The position numbers were made by a program, and so were the translations under genes. The notes under the pieces are model-generated. The model had not been told where the DNA came from and searched no databases. It was given only the letters and a program-made list of their open reading frames with translations. Positions 35,497 to 47,287 of a stretch of 64,000 nucleotides of DNA are shown in pieces; position 1 is the first letter of the stretch; each line of letters begins with the position of its first letter. Location of the stretch: the NCBI RefSeq assembly GCF_000003195.3, contig NC_012873.2:21850347-21914346 (forward strand). Reading direction: 5' to 3'. Source of the stretch: Sorghum bicolor (lineage: Eukaryota; Streptophyta; Magnoliopsida; Poales; Poaceae).

Positions 35497-36423
35497 ATGG
35501 ATAACTCAAATTCCATACCTATTATTAAATTCTTTGCACCTTCGGAGACCAGCCATAGACCATGGGAGTCAACATGTCCTGCCCCTAATTATGATCTGTG
35601 TCCGGAGTTGATTGCAATAGGTCAAAACCAACCCTTTTCTATAGCTGAGGTCCTATCTTTTAATCAAAAAGATAATGCACTTTTAGCTACACCTAGGGAA
35701 TCTTTTAATCTTTCTATAAATTCTGGTTTAGACCTAGCCCTACAAGACCATGTTTTTCCTCGATATTTTCACATTGGTCTTAATCATATACCCTTTGGTA
35801 GAGTCTTTCTTTCTTTATCTATTAGTAAAGGAAGGTATGTCTTCATTTGTGGACATCATTCTTGCACTAGTCTTCATAGAAAAATCTTAGAGATAGAGAA
35901 GGAATCATCTCCCACACAAGGAAAGGAAGTTTCAATAGCCAATTCCCCAACATTTCAATCCCATGATTCGGCTATCCAACCCATCCTTGAGCTTAATAAT
36001 TTCTACTATGCTTTTTCTCTTGAACCTCCCGATAATCCTATGAATCTCTCTAGACATCCCATGCATAAGAAGGAGGATCGAGAAGAGCAACATCAATGGC
36101 TAGAGGGCATTAAAAATCCATGTGCTATCACCATTGAATGGATAGATAAAACAAACTTAAGAGACAATCCTAGAGGAATTTTAAGCATTCATGAAGAATC
36201 ATCCTTGGAGTTTAAGAATGAGAGAAACAATAGTGAGCATGGAAGTTATTTCATAAATACCTCACCCAGTCCTTGCTCATATAAAACATCTCTCCAATCA
36301 ATTTGTCTCTCCATCCTTACCACATTTGAGATCTCCAACCCCCTCTTCCTCTTCATTTATAAAAACTTTAAAAGGGCGGTTGTCGATGTATATGTCTATA
36401 ATAAATATTGCAGATCTCGTTGA
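35497..36423 (+). CDS. Unidentified 308-residue protein of element E, in the Gag position
   Basis: Start chosen at MDNSNSIPII, the first ATG after the LTR and PBS; the open frame itself runs back into the LTR. It occupies the place of Gag but I do not recognise a Gag core. It lacks the WxxLPLSLRG-like block seen in F's Gag and has no zinc knuckle. Visible are an aromatic-rich middle (YFHIGLNHIPFGRVFLSL, then GRYVFICGHHS), a charged stretch (HKKEDREEQHQWLEGIK) and a basic C-terminus. The last ~110 bp align with F near 16640-16820, so the C-terminus runs into sequence that is non-coding in F. The intact frame suggests recent constraint or chance. Function unknown. Confidence 0.5.
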   Translation: MDNSNSIPIIKFFAPSETSHRPWESTCPAPNYDLCPELIAIGQNQPFSIAEVLSFNQKDNALLATPRESFNLSINSGLDLALQDHVFPRYFHIGLNHIPFGRVFLSLSISKGRYVFICGHHSCTSLHRKILEIEKESSPTQGKEVSIANSPTFQSHDSAIQPILELNNFYYAFSLEPPDNPMNLSRHPMHKKEDREEQHQWLEGIKNPCAITIEWIDKTNLRDNPRGILSIHEESSLEFKNERNNSEHGSYFINTSPSPCSYKTSLQSICLSILTTFEISNPLFLFIYKNFKRAVVDVYVYNKYCRSR

Positions 36424-37904
36424 GTTGATCTTGATATAGGTAGGTGTTGGAGGGGAAACCACTTCACCAACATAACTTGATGGTTTCCCAAGAACAAGCT
36501 TAGTGTCCTAAAACAAGCACTTATCAGATCATAACATGAACTTCTAATTATTTGCAACATTGCCTTGTGTATTGAGCATATAAAGATAATTGTAGAAATA
36601 TTCCTTCGAGTATTCTTGTCACTAACCTTTCCAGGATTGGAGCAAGAAGATCGGATGAATGACAAGCACAGGGTATGTCCAACCAACCATCACACAACAT
36701 TGAATTAAATTCATCCAAACTTGAATTTTGTAAAATTCAAGCTTGGGGGAGTACTTTACATAAAAACATCTTTTGCCATGTTGCTACGTTGGTTGTCCAT
36801 ACCTTTGAGACATGATCAATTTGTAAAATACTAATTACACTACTTCATCTCCACTTAAGTAGATCTCTATAAATGCTCTCATGCTACCTTTATTTGCTTT
36901 AGTATATGTCTAGGTTTGGAATAGTTTCATTTATCTCTTAATTAAGCATGGTGCTTAGTTTAGGAATGATGATCTTACTTCCAAGGGATTTTAAATTAAG
37001 CATGGTGCTTAGGTTAAAATGCCCTTCTAAATCAAATTAGACCTGGTGTCTAGGTTGATTTTTAAGCTGATAGTATGCTATAGTAGATATGGGATATTTT
37101 GTTGGACTAACCCCTGCAGGAAAACTTTCAATATCAACCTGGGAAGTCCTGAGATAAACTCGCATTGGAGATGAAGAAAGTGACACATGAAGTTTAACAA
37201 TTTGCACAAGAAAGACGTGGCTCATAAGAGATGATTCATGGAGGGTGCCACAAACACGATGCACAACCGCTAAGAAAGCAAAGCTTCCACAAGGTGATAC
37301 TGTACCATCACTCTTCAAGTAAGGTAACACCTTAAGGTACTTAACTATCACTTTTATAAGCTTCTCCTTGGTTCTAGCATTCACATAAATAAAGAGACAA
37401 ACATGTATGATTTATAACTCCAGATTAACCAACTCAATTAATTCAACATGTTTAGTCCTTTAATCTTTGTTCTTAGTACTACCTTCGTGATCCCACGCTC
37501 CTAAACATATAAGCTAATATGTTGCACATTCAATATTTGGAAGATATAAACAAAACATAAATATAGATAGATTATCTTTCCATTAGGTTGAGCCATCTGA
37601 TCTGACAAATGTTTCAAATACTACACTCATGATCTTATTATCCATCAACTTTGTCTTGCTCACTATGCTTAAGGTTAGAGAAGAACAAATACACTTTTGG
37701 TTCTGTTGGTGTTTTCCACCAACAGAGCCCATGCACTTGATCTCTGCCTTGTCTCTATGAACAGGTACACTTCAAGCAAAACATGGAGGAGTTTTACAAC
37801 TCCCAGACTCCACCAAGTGAAGGACATGGATCTATGAGCACAAACACACTGAGCAGGATATTGCCAACACCATACTTCGAACTGCTGGGCAAAGAAGAAC
37901 ATGG
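36424..37904 (+). other. Non-coding internal stretch of element E
   Basis: No gene is seen. It contains a polypurine AAGCTTGGGGGAG near 36738-36751. The stretch 36704-37484 recurs in F as the two inverted arms at 12262-13055 and 14540-15334. Confidence 0.6.
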
Positions 37905-38507
37905 GTGACACCGTATCAAGAGGTGCAGACGTCAAGGTCCACACCTAATCAATTGATGCACCTAAAGGATGAAGATGGTGGAAAGTCTTGTCTAAAAGAC
38001 TTAAAACATTGGATCCTTGTCGGAAGAGGTCAACATCGTCCACTCAAGTCACCTTTCTTAATCAAGAAGGACGACCCTGGTGTTCCAAGCATCGAGTGCG
38101 CAATCAATGGATACTCTTTTTAGAAGACACTCTATGACACTGGATCTGACGACAACATAATGGCCGCAGTCACTTATCAGCTCCTGCATGGAACCATGCC
38201 CCTACAACCAATATATTCAGCTCCAGATGATTTTCAGGTCATTGACATGGGAGAAGACGAATATGATCCACCCACCATCCTTGGAAGACCGTTCCTCAAC
38301 ACTATCAAAGCAATCATCTACATTGGAACCGGAGAAGTCCACATATACTTCCCCTCTGAGAAGGTACGCAACTATTTTACTGACCATAACTATATAGTTG
38401 AAGACTCTAAGCAGGTCAGGACAAGAAGACAACGCAACCGCAACCAAGAGGAGGCAAATCATCAAGAACGGATGGGTAGACTACGAAGGAAAAGTGATAA
38501 GGACTGA
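37905..38507 (+). pseudogene. Retropepsin remnant of element E, one nonsense codon
   Basis: One frame is interrupted by TAG near 38121. It holds the aspartic protease active-site block KTLYDTGSDDNIM and the downstream DPPTILGRPFLNTIKAII and GTGEVHIYFPSEKV, typical of Athila-type Gag-Pro. A basic tail (TRRQRNRNQ) follows and ends at 38507. The part between the active site and the flap looks shortened. No RT follows. In F this segment is deleted. Confidence 0.75.
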
Positions 38508-38886
38508 AGTCATACAGCTTGAACAGAACTGTCCTGAGGAGACCGTAGCACCGAGTTAGGTGTGGAGAGAGAAGATAGTTACACACGAAGAGGAGGCGCC
38601 GCCGGAACCACCGACTACGCCATCCAGCGAATCCCAGGACGACTGAAAACACAAGGAGTCCCATTCGGAGGACTTAAAAACACCGAACGCCTTGCCAAGA
38701 GGTAAACTTGGTAGTTACCCTTTTCTTTCAATTATTCATTTATAATTTGCTTAGTTAATCAGATTCATGCTATCTTGAAAACAAAATAAAAATGTTAAAA
38801 AATAGTAAGCCCCATGTGAGTATGCTCATGGCATAAAACCCATAAGTACATTCACTGTGGTGGCATAAAAATAAAATAAATAAGTT

Positions 38887-38940
38887 TTCATCTTATAATA
38901 AAAATATATAAAAATATATATATATATAATAATAATAAGT
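38887..38940. repeat. AT-rich microsatellite in E
   Basis: Short TA and TAA/ATA runs such as atatatatatataataataa. It is a simple repeat with no other feature. Confidence 0.8.
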
Positions 38941-39714
38941 GTATGATCCTGCTAAATAAATAACATTTATTAAGGAAGCTCAACATGATGAAGGCTAGAT
39001 ATTTATGCTAACACTTAATTAGTTCCACAAGCTTTGTTGTCTATTTGAGCTCCACAGAATTTAAGAATCAAGAAGATTAGCAGACGGAGGACATTCTAAT
39101 CGCTGTCAGAATGCTGCTGACTTTCAAATACACCTCTGCCACCTGCTAGCTACATCAAGAGAAATTACGTCAAAATTCAGCTTGGGGGAGAGCATCCCCA
39201 TTTATCTCGCTAAGTATTTCTACCTATCTTTATACTTATATTATGTTAGAATATTAAAATACATAAACCATGAAAAACCAAATAAAGATTTTGTGCTTAT
39301 ATATATCTTTTGCTTAGTATGTTTAATAAATATATAAAGTGGCTATGCTAATCTGAATCTTAATAATAAAACTCTAGCATGGATATGATGAATAGTTGCT
39401 CTGCCTAATTTGCAATTTTGAAGTTCTCTCTCAAGTTTAGACATAACTGTTATAATTTAAAGCTTGCTCTAGATCTAAACTTGTGGGATGAAAACTTGAT
39501 CTGAAATCTAAGTTGTTAACGGATACGATATGGGAAGGTTGAGCTGCTGTTTATCTGTTCCTAGAGATGCTAGAATTCTGGAGAATTTTATCTTTGAAAA
39601 TCTTTGAAATGTTGCATGATGAGTTCCTGTATGATGAGAGTTTAAAATCCTACCACAGCCATATGTACATGCTTATTAGACTATGAACCATACATTTACT
39701 TTTTACTGCTTATG

Positions 39715-40413
39715 AGCATTGAGTGTGGTCAAGCTGTGTAGACCCTTAGGAGCTTGTCATGTGGTTAAATCAAGATTCACTTGCACGTTCACTCATATAT
39801 GCTACTTCTACTCCGGAAGTACCATCCACATATATCCATCCATTTCCATCTCCAAAATCACCCAAAAATATTCTACTCCTAATCCGGGAGAGAATAGTCA
39901 AAAAAAAACATTTTCCTATCCATGTTATTCCCTGTGAAATAAATGCTCCAAATATTTTGGTTATTACCACTTGCTATATTATCTCAAGAGATGAGTGCTC
40001 TGAAAAAAAAGAGAAAGAAAAGAGAAGAAAAAAATATATATATAAACGAGGAAATAAAAAGGGGCATTGAGTGTGGTCAAGCTGTGTAGACCCTTAGGAG
40101 CTTGTCATGTTGTTAAAATTAAGATTCACTTGCATGTTCACTCGTATATGCTGCTTCTACTCTGAAAGTACGCATCCACATACATCCACTCATTTCCATC
40201 TCCAGTTTCACCCAAAATTATTCTACTCCTATCCAGGAGAGAATAGCCAAAAACATTTCTGTTTTTCCCTATGAACTAAATGCTCGTGTTATCTTGGTTA
40301 CTACCACTTGCTATATTATTTCAGGAGATGGGTGCTCTAAAAAGAAAAAAAAGAGAAAAAAAAAAGAAAAGAAAAAAGAGAGAGAAAGAATACGAGGAAA
40401 TAAAAAGGGGCAA
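39715..40413 (+). repeat. Two tandem ~348-bp units in E, plus a partial third
   Basis: Unit 1 starts at gcattgagtgtggtcaagct (39717) and unit 2 at the same words (about 40065). Each ends in a purine-rich run followed by acgaggaaataaaaaggggc. A degraded third end (gaggtaaaaatggacaagtg) follows near 40455. The units differ at scattered positions. Confidence 0.85.
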
Positions 40414-41215
40414 GTGCCCGGAACCTCGAAGAAAAGAAAAAAAGTGAGACGAGAGGTAAAAATGGACAAGTGTCCGACAGTAGAATTAGGGGTACAAGAT
40501 ACCCACCTGAGAGGAAAGAAAAAGAAGAGCATCTTATTCTCCTCATAAAGTTTCAAAAAGCAAGGAAGGTATGTATCCCCTCAAAAGAGCAAAAGTAGAA
40601 TTAGACTTTCACCATTGTTATCACCATCATCACCATACACCATTCATTCGCCACACATGCACATCTTGATTTGGCTTATTGATTTGTTTCTTTGGATCCA
40701 TGGTTTGACTATACAATAAATGTCTTGTAAGTATATATACTTTATCTCCCACCTATGAGCTCCAGATATCAAGCCTTATTAGAGTAGGGTGAGAGAGAAG
40801 GCAATGTCACTATGCCTTATACCACAAATACCACATATCTTGAGAGAAGGCATAGACCATCACTGCCTTGGTAAGGATCCAGAAATACCACAAAAGAGAG
40901 ATTTAGAGAGTCATACAAGGAATCTCTGAGTTTTATTTGAAAATCTGCAAAAACCCCAGTGCTATAGCTGATCAAGAATAAGAGACATGGCACTTGGCTA
41001 GACTGTTCTATCTTTTAACTACTCAAGACAGAAGTGACGGTTACAAGTCCCATGGTGAAAGGTAAAGTAAGTAAGTTTTAGTTCTTGACAGTTTACTCTA
41101 ACTCAGAGATGAGATCTTATTTAAAAAGCATGTGTACCGTTAAATTTTTAAGATATTGCATCAACTTCTGATCCATAGCTGAGTCTATCCTTGCTCAGGG
41201 ACGAGCAAGAGGTAA

Positions 41216-41228
41216 GCTTGGGGGAGTT
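41216..41228 (+). other. Polypurine tract of element E
   Basis: AGCTTGGGGGAG-type tract immediately before the 3' LTR start (TGTTGACAG). Two more copies of the same words lie inside the element near 36740 and 39180. Confidence 0.75.
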
Positions 41229-42444
41229 TGTTGACAGTCCTTAAGTATCAAATTTAATTATCAAATAAACAAAGAAAAGGATCTAAATGAAATCAACATC
41301 TAGACTTAGGGTTTTATCTGACAGAATTCCACGAGTTTTGGTGTTTGTCTATTTCTGCAGGGGGTTATCAGGAAATACGGAAGAAAGGCCCACATGTCGG
41401 GATTACATAGAGATATCAACGTACCGCACAATTTTCTACCATCTAGAAGACTCCAGAAGCCACAGGAAGGAAGCGGAGGCCGAAAGGGGCCAGGCCCAGG
41501 GCGCCCGCCCTCTGTTGGATGCCAATCAGGACTCTCTTCGCACGGGATGTTCCACCGACCTATTGGATCCAGAATAACGTAGTACCACATCGCCTACCGA
41601 CCCAAAAACGCATAGAAGGGGAGGACTATATAAGGAGACCCCCCTGGCCTCTAGAGAAGACATGAAGAAATTATCATAGAGATTGAGGGGTGCCCTCAAA
41701 GGAAAACCTCTTCTCTACTTAATATTTCTTTTTAGGCTTAGCAACCAATGTAAGGTAGAAATAGATCTTCTAGTTTCTACTAGATTGAGAGAGATAGAGT
41801 GGAGGTGTTGATTGGAGGAAGCCCGGCCTGTCGGTGTCTACTCCAAGCTTGTACCTGCGGGATCAAGTTCTCCTAACCCGAAGCTTGCTCCTAGGATTCT
41901 TCAGTATTTCCACTTCTAAATTCTAGTAAGTTCTTGTTTTATTGTTCTTATGGTTTATGAGTTTACTTTAATCTCTTCACGTAGAGTTTAGAGTAATCAT
42001 TACTGGCGTAAACGTGGTGTTTAGGCTGGGGTACTCATAGATATTCCCTACCTAGCTGGACCGTGGTAGTAGTGAGGAACGTGACAATTCTGAGCTACCT
42101 TTGTAGATCACATCTCGTTAGCAGGAAGGATAGGGTTTATAGGTGCGGGTTGAACATCCTTTGTGTTGTCTAGATTCCGTTAGCCTCCCCATTAGAACAG
42201 TAGATCATCCTTACCAAGGTTAGAAGCAGACTACGGTTGCAGTCTTCTCTATTTATCACTCACATCGAAAGACATTCTTTGTGCCTAAAGGGATAGTAGC
42301 AATAGATTTGGTGAGTCAGATGCACCCTTTCTCCCAGTGGTAAAAATATAAATACGATAACTCTGGATAACCTCCCGGGTGAAATGCTCACCGATATCCG
42401 TGCGCTTGCGGATCAATTCCTTATTGCGTTCCCAAATATCAACA
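41229..42444 (+). repeat. 3' LTR of element E (1216 bp)
   Basis: Same termini as the 5' copy. It has a single gggcgcccgccc box (near 41498) and about 2% divergence. Confidence 0.93.
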
Positions 42445-42449
42445 CCAAT

Positions 42450-44713
42450 GTTAAGACCCTAGTCTTCCCCTTTGCATCTAACATATTTGTAGGGAAAGGA
42501 TGTTGATCGATCTTCATCGGCTTCTGGGCTTTGGAACTATCAAATTTGATTCTCCTAGATTCAATAGCTGATCATAGCTGCTGTCTGAAAACTTTGCACT
42601 CATTGGTGCTATGAGAAGTTGCATTGTGCCACTTGCAATATTTCATCTTTTTCAACTCTTCAGCCGATGGGATCACATGATTGGGTGACAATTTAATTTG
42701 CCCTTCCTGAAGTAGAAAGTCAAATATCCTATCGGCTTTAGTGATATCAAATGCGAACTTCTCTGGCTTTACTGATATCAAATGCGAACTTCTCGGGCCC
42801 AAGACATCGCTTTTTGTTTTTCACCCATTCTGCCAAGCCGATGACTGGTTCCTCATCATAATCTGAGCTTGCTGCTTCATCGACAAAGGACACCTTTTTG
42901 TTCCATGATCTCTTGGGCCCAAAAGACCTGACATCTTGATCAGAAATTCTCTGCACCAAATGACTTAAGCTTTCGAACTCCTGAGAGGCATACTTGTCTC
43001 TGATGTGTGGCAACAAACCCTGGAAAGCCAAATCAGCGAGCTGCCGATCGTCCAACACCAGAGTATAGCACTTGTTCTTGACCTCCCGTATTCTCTGCAC
43101 AAAACTTTCAACCGATTCATCATTGCGTTGCTTCAATTAGAACAAATCGGTAATCTTCTTCTCATGGACTCCATAAAAGAAGTATTTGTGGAACTGCTTC
43201 TCTAGATCGGCCCAAGTAATCACTGAGTTGGGAGGTAACGATATAAACCAAGTAAATGCCGATCCAGACAATGATGACGAGAACAGGCAAACCCTTAACT
43301 CGTCCCTATTAGCAGCCTCTCCGCATTGGATGATGAACCTGTTGACATGTTCCATGGTTGATGTATCATCCTGTCCAGAAAAGAGTAAGTGAAATCTGGT
43401 ACCTTGTACCGATTTGGAAGTGGAATTAAATCATATGCAGGAGGATACGGTGTCCGATAAGAGTAAGTGTTGACTTTGGGTTTTATCCCAAATTGGTCTC
43501 TCATTACTTCAGCAATCTTATCGGCCCAATAAGCAACGGCATCTTGCCGATGAGGCGGTTGCGGATCTGGCACCTGCTGATAGGCTTCCACGTGTCTGTG
43601 CGGTGCGCGGTCTGCATGGAACATTGGGTTAATCATCTGGCCACCAATCTACTGACCGCCGATCTGTTGACCACCAAACTGCTGACCACCGACTTGCTGA
43701 CCACCAATCTGCTGGCCGAGAATCATCGGCTGATTGACCATCCCTTGATTCTGGAACCCAGGGTAGATCTGGCCTTATTGAACCCCTATAGCCTGATGAT
43801 TCTGTTGGGGCATTTGTGGAAAGACTTGCTGCCCTATCCATCCACTATTAGCATTCATCGGCATAGGCCCTGCCGATGACTGATAATTGGGCATCATCAT
43901 TGAGTTGACATACCCTTGCTGAGCAATAAACCTCTGCTGCGTCGACATTGGATCTGCCGATGCATTAGGCATCTGGAACGTTGGAGCTTGAGAATTACCA
44001 GTGTAAGGTCTTGCAGTAGTAGTTGTAGTATACTGGGGACTCTAATTCATCGGCATATTTGGAGGTGCCGATGCCATAGGAGCTTTGCCTCTGATATCAG
44101 CTATCTGAGACGTGCTAGGTGTTTTCAACAAATATTCCGGGGGCATACCAAAACCCCACCAATTAGGAGGAACAGATCCCGACATTGTCGATGCCAATAG
44201 ATCTGTAGTGAGCTTGATCGACTCATCTGATGTTGATGGATTGGACGGCATCGGCGTGGATTGCGCGTTAGTGACTCCTAGTGTGCTTGGAGGAACAGTA
44301 GTTTTTGTGCCCGCAGTGGCCGCAGCAACCGATGGAGCTGTGACTACTGGTGATCCTGGCTGATGATGAGAAGGGCCCACATAATTTGGTGGCAACTGTC
44401 CCTCTTTGAAAGTTCTAGCAACGGCGTTGAAAACCGTATTGGATAATACACCAGCTTGATTGATCAAGGCACGGTTGATAGCACTGTCAACCATGTCTTG
44501 GAGTTTACCAGGACTGGCGTCAAAAGTAACCTACCGAAGTGCCAGCAGTGCCTCCTTCTGGATCACCTCGCCACTCCTGTTTATGCTGAAGGATTTCAAA
44601 CATTGCTGCTTGTAGTCCTCCATGGTTTTTGCAATAGCTTGCTTCTGCTCATCTTTAAGATTGGCTTCTGTCACTGGGATGACGTTCTCCAGATCGAACT
44701 TAGTAGTCGACAT
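42450..44713 (-). pseudogene. Gag of element C
   Basis: Starts MSTTKFDLENV at 44713, 22 bases after the PBS. Read down: a P/S/T-rich region with PPNWWGFGMPP, a glycine/glutamine repeat (IGGQQVGGQQFGGQQIGGQ) near 43650-43710, then HRQDAVAYWADKIAEVMRDQ. The Gag core has FIIQCGEAANRDELRV and WADLEKQFHKYFF, and a region with LADLAFQGLLPHIRDKYASQ. The end is the Cys/His block YCKWHNATSHSTNECKVF. Breaks: stops near 44520, 44043, 43775 and 43677, a frameshift near 43380, and a ~31-bp tandem duplication at 42735-42795 that shifts the frame. It is interrupted by E at 42444. Confidence 0.85.
42735..42795. repeat. ~31-bp tandem duplication in C gag
   Basis: The words ggcttta.tgatatcaaatg followed by cgaacttctc occur twice in succession. 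The unit length is not a multiple of three, so the gag frame is broken there. Confidence 0.8.
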
Positions 44714-44734
44714 GTTGATCTTGATTTTGAACTG

Positions 44735-44755
44735 GTCCCACTGGGCGTGCCAAAA
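44735..44755 (-). other. Primer binding site of element C
   Basis: The minus strand reads TTGGCACGCCCAGTGGGAC four bases after the 5' LTR end, matching D at 23155-23173. Confidence 0.72.
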
Positions 44756-44759
44756 GATG

Positions 44760-45472
44760 TGTGGATGCAAAAAGCTGGATCTGCAAACACAAAGGGCTAA
44801 TACCCGATTTAAACGTTAAGGCGTGCCAGCCGATTTGACCTTACTATCGGCAAAGGTGATAACTCGAATACTTTGGTCCTGACAACAGCGATGCGCCCGG
44901 ATGTCACGGCCAAGAGGTATTCACGTGGAACTTGAGAATACGCCGAGCTTAAGTCGACGAATTCCTAAGAACTCGTAGTAAAAAGAGAAAAGTATGACAA
45001 AGTCGTCGAAAAAGTAGATGCTGGAACATGAGTAAAAACTTGTGTTTTATTAATTGATCCTCCTTTTTTTACAAGGCCCTAGGGTCTACATTTATACCCT
45101 GCTCAAAAGAGCTACAATCAGACACGACTAGGACTCGAATTCCAAATTAAACAGAATCCGTATACAACACGAATTTAAACGACTAAGGAAAACATAAAAC
45201 TATTCCTTTGTAACCGACTAGGACACCGCCACGGGTCAATCGGCAACTCCTACGGAGCCATCGGCAACCTTCCTGCTATCGCCATCGGCAAACATTGACA
45301 CTGGTCATCGGTTAGGAACACGCCACCACTCCTGGACTTAGTCATACTCAATCGTCCCTTCATCGGCAACCTTCCTCATCGGCAACTCTTCTCTAGTCTA
45401 GTTACCGTTGCTCCGCCAGCCGATCTTGTACTCTACTGGTTCTTGTGCACGTGTCCAAAAACGGTGTCAACA
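44760..45472 (-). repeat. 5' LTR of element C (713 bp)
   Basis: Pairs with 24793-25503. On the minus strand it starts TGTTGACACC. Several ATCGGC/GCCGAT sites lie in its first third, three of them lost by point change in the other copy. Confidence 0.92.
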
Positions 45473-45486
45473 GAGACGTAAAAAAC

Positions 45487-46806
45487 TGTTGACACTTGCT
45501 AACACCACTTGAATACTAGGTTGTCATCCCCAGCATGGCACTAGAGTGTACTATGGTATTTATACGCACACAGATAAATCCACAAGCGCACGGATAACGT
45601 TGTAGCTTTTACCCGGTTAAAGGTTTTATCGTATCCACAGGGAAACGGGAGAACTGATCTACGCTCTAACTTAACCTAGATAGATAGGTAGATGTAAATA
45701 GGAAAGATGGTAGAATTGAATAAGAACAATATTAAAGGTAAGATAACAATGGGTGATAATATGGGATTAGAGAGTAGAGCAATCTAGTATATGGGCGATG
45801 GTAGGAGAATAGAGAGGATAACTATGGTTTCTCTACTTCTAAGGGGTATGTCTATTTCTAGGACGAACCACGTGATAAGAATACACCACAAAGGATGCTT
45901 ATCCATAGGTCGGTAAACCCTACCCGTCCTGCTAACAGGAGGTGGACTACAGGGGACCAACGTAACTGTCACCTACGTGGCCTACCACACGATCTAGCTA
46001 GACAAGGGATATCCACAAGTAATCTAGGTCTAAGCAGCACGCTTACACCTATACTACAACTCTAACCTATAGGGTCCTATAGATTAAAAGTACTCAAAAG
46101 TGTTGTGAACCAGAACATACATGATTAGTAATTGCATAAGGAATTAGAAGTAGATTACCACAGTCATCCCATGAGCAGGCTTGATTACAGCTTGATCAAG
46201 GCGAAGTACAACCGGAGGAAGAACCGACAGGCCGGCCTCTCCTCCAATCCTCCCTTGCTCTCCATCTCACTACTATCTAGATCTACTCTAGTTTAGAGAT
46301 GAGAGGAGAGCTCTCATCTCCAAACCCTAACTTTTGCTCTGTCTATGAATAATGAATAGGGATCAAGGGGTGCCTCCTCCAGGGGCCAGGGGGTCTGCTT
46401 ATATAGTCTCCTCAAGTGAATCTGGGCCGTCGGATCAAACCGACATTGATTGAACGGTTATCCTTGATCCTTTAGGTCGGTGGAGCGTAATCCCCGAAGT
46501 GAGTCCTGATTGGACTCTAGGGGAGGGCGGGCGCCCTGCCCTCGGGCCCGATCGGCCTTCCGTTTGTTCCCGTGGCTTCTGGAGTCTTCTAGATGATAGA
46601 AAATTGCGCGGCACGTTCATATCTCTATGTAAACCCGACATATGGGCCTTTCCTCCATATTTCCTGACAACCCCCTGCAGAAATAGACAAACACCAAAAC
46701 TCGTGGAATTCTGTTAGATAAAACGCTAAGTCCGGGTGTTGGTTGCATTTGGATCCTTTTCTTTGTTTATTTGATAATTAAATTTGGTACTTAAGGACCG
46801 TCAACA
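45487..46806 (-). mobile_element. Solo LTR I (1320 bp) of the F family, TSD AAAAC
   Basis: AAAAC lies at 45482-45486 and 46807-46811. It matches the F LTR (18399-19723) over its length. Removing it rejoins D's gag from GTAAAAAAC to AAATGTTAC in frame. No internal region remains. Confidence 0.92.
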
Positions 46807-46811
46807 AAAAC

Positions 46812-47287
46812 AAATGTTACAGTTTGGTTCTGGATGATCGGCAGTTAGCCGATTTGGCTTTTCAGGGGTTGTTGCCGCATATTAAAGATAAATATGCTTC
46901 TCAAGAGTTTGAGAGTTTGAGTCATTTAGTGCAGAGGATTTATGATCATGATTTCAAGGCTTTTGAGACTAGGAAAGCCTGGAATAAGAAAGTATCATTT
47001 GTTGATGAGGTAATGAGTTCTGATTCTGATGAAGAATGAGTTATTGGCTAGGCAGAATGTGTAAAAAACAAAAAGGCGATGTCTTTCCCTTTTGGTCAAA
47101 AAGAACCAGAAAAGTTTTCTTTTGATATCACCAAGGCCGATAGGATATTTGATTTCTTGCTTGAGGAGGGGCAGATTAAATTGTCACCTAATCATGTGAT
47201 CCCATCGGCAGAGAAGTTAAAGAAAATCAAGTATTGCAAATGGCATAATGCAACATCACACAACACAAATGAGTGCAAAGTGTTTAG
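46812..47287 (+). pseudogene. Gag of element D, part 2
   Basis: Continues the frame from 45478: SLVLDDRQLADLAFQGLLP, then a zinc-ligand-like block YCKWHNATSHNTNECKVFRQ. It is collinear with C at 42570-43080. Stops lie near 47038 and 47050. It is cut by solo LTR H at 47293. Confidence 0.85.

Larger units (their letters stand above)
38508..41215 (+). other. Long non-coding 3' region of element E
   Basis: No gene is seen. It holds an AT-rich tract, a polypurine AGCTTGGGGGAG near 39180, two tandem ~348-bp units (39715-40413) and purine-rich gaaa runs at 40340-40450. Confidence 0.6.
34148..42444 (+). mobile_element. Non-autonomous Athila-like element E (8.3 kb), TSD CCAAT
   Basis: CCAAT lies at 34143-34147 and 42445-42449. 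It has two LTRs (34148-35383 and 41229-42444), a PBS, one 309-codon frame of unknown kind, a protease remnant and a PPT, but no RT, RNase H or integrase. The LTRs differ by roughly 24 bases plus a 20-bp indel (~2%). It is related to F and shares the LTR type of H. The enzymes for mobility must have come from another element. Confidence 0.92.
24793..45472 (-). mobile_element. Tat-lineage Gypsy element C (20.7 kb including nested E), TSD GAGAC
   Basis: GAGAC is present at 24788-24792 and 45473-45477. On the minus strand the order is 5' LTR (44760-45472), PBS, gag, [insertion E], protease, RT, RNase H, second RNase H, integrase, an antisense intron-containing gene, PPT and 3' LTR (24793-25503). 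The second, archaeal-type RNase H and the antisense ORF at the 3' side are known Tat-lineage traits. The LTRs differ by about 15-16 bases in 711. It inserted into the gag of its own relative D. Confidence 0.93.

Noticed and set aside
39715..40460. CRISPR array or satellite
   Set aside because: There are only two full ~348-bp units without spacer structure, inside a plant retrotransposon.
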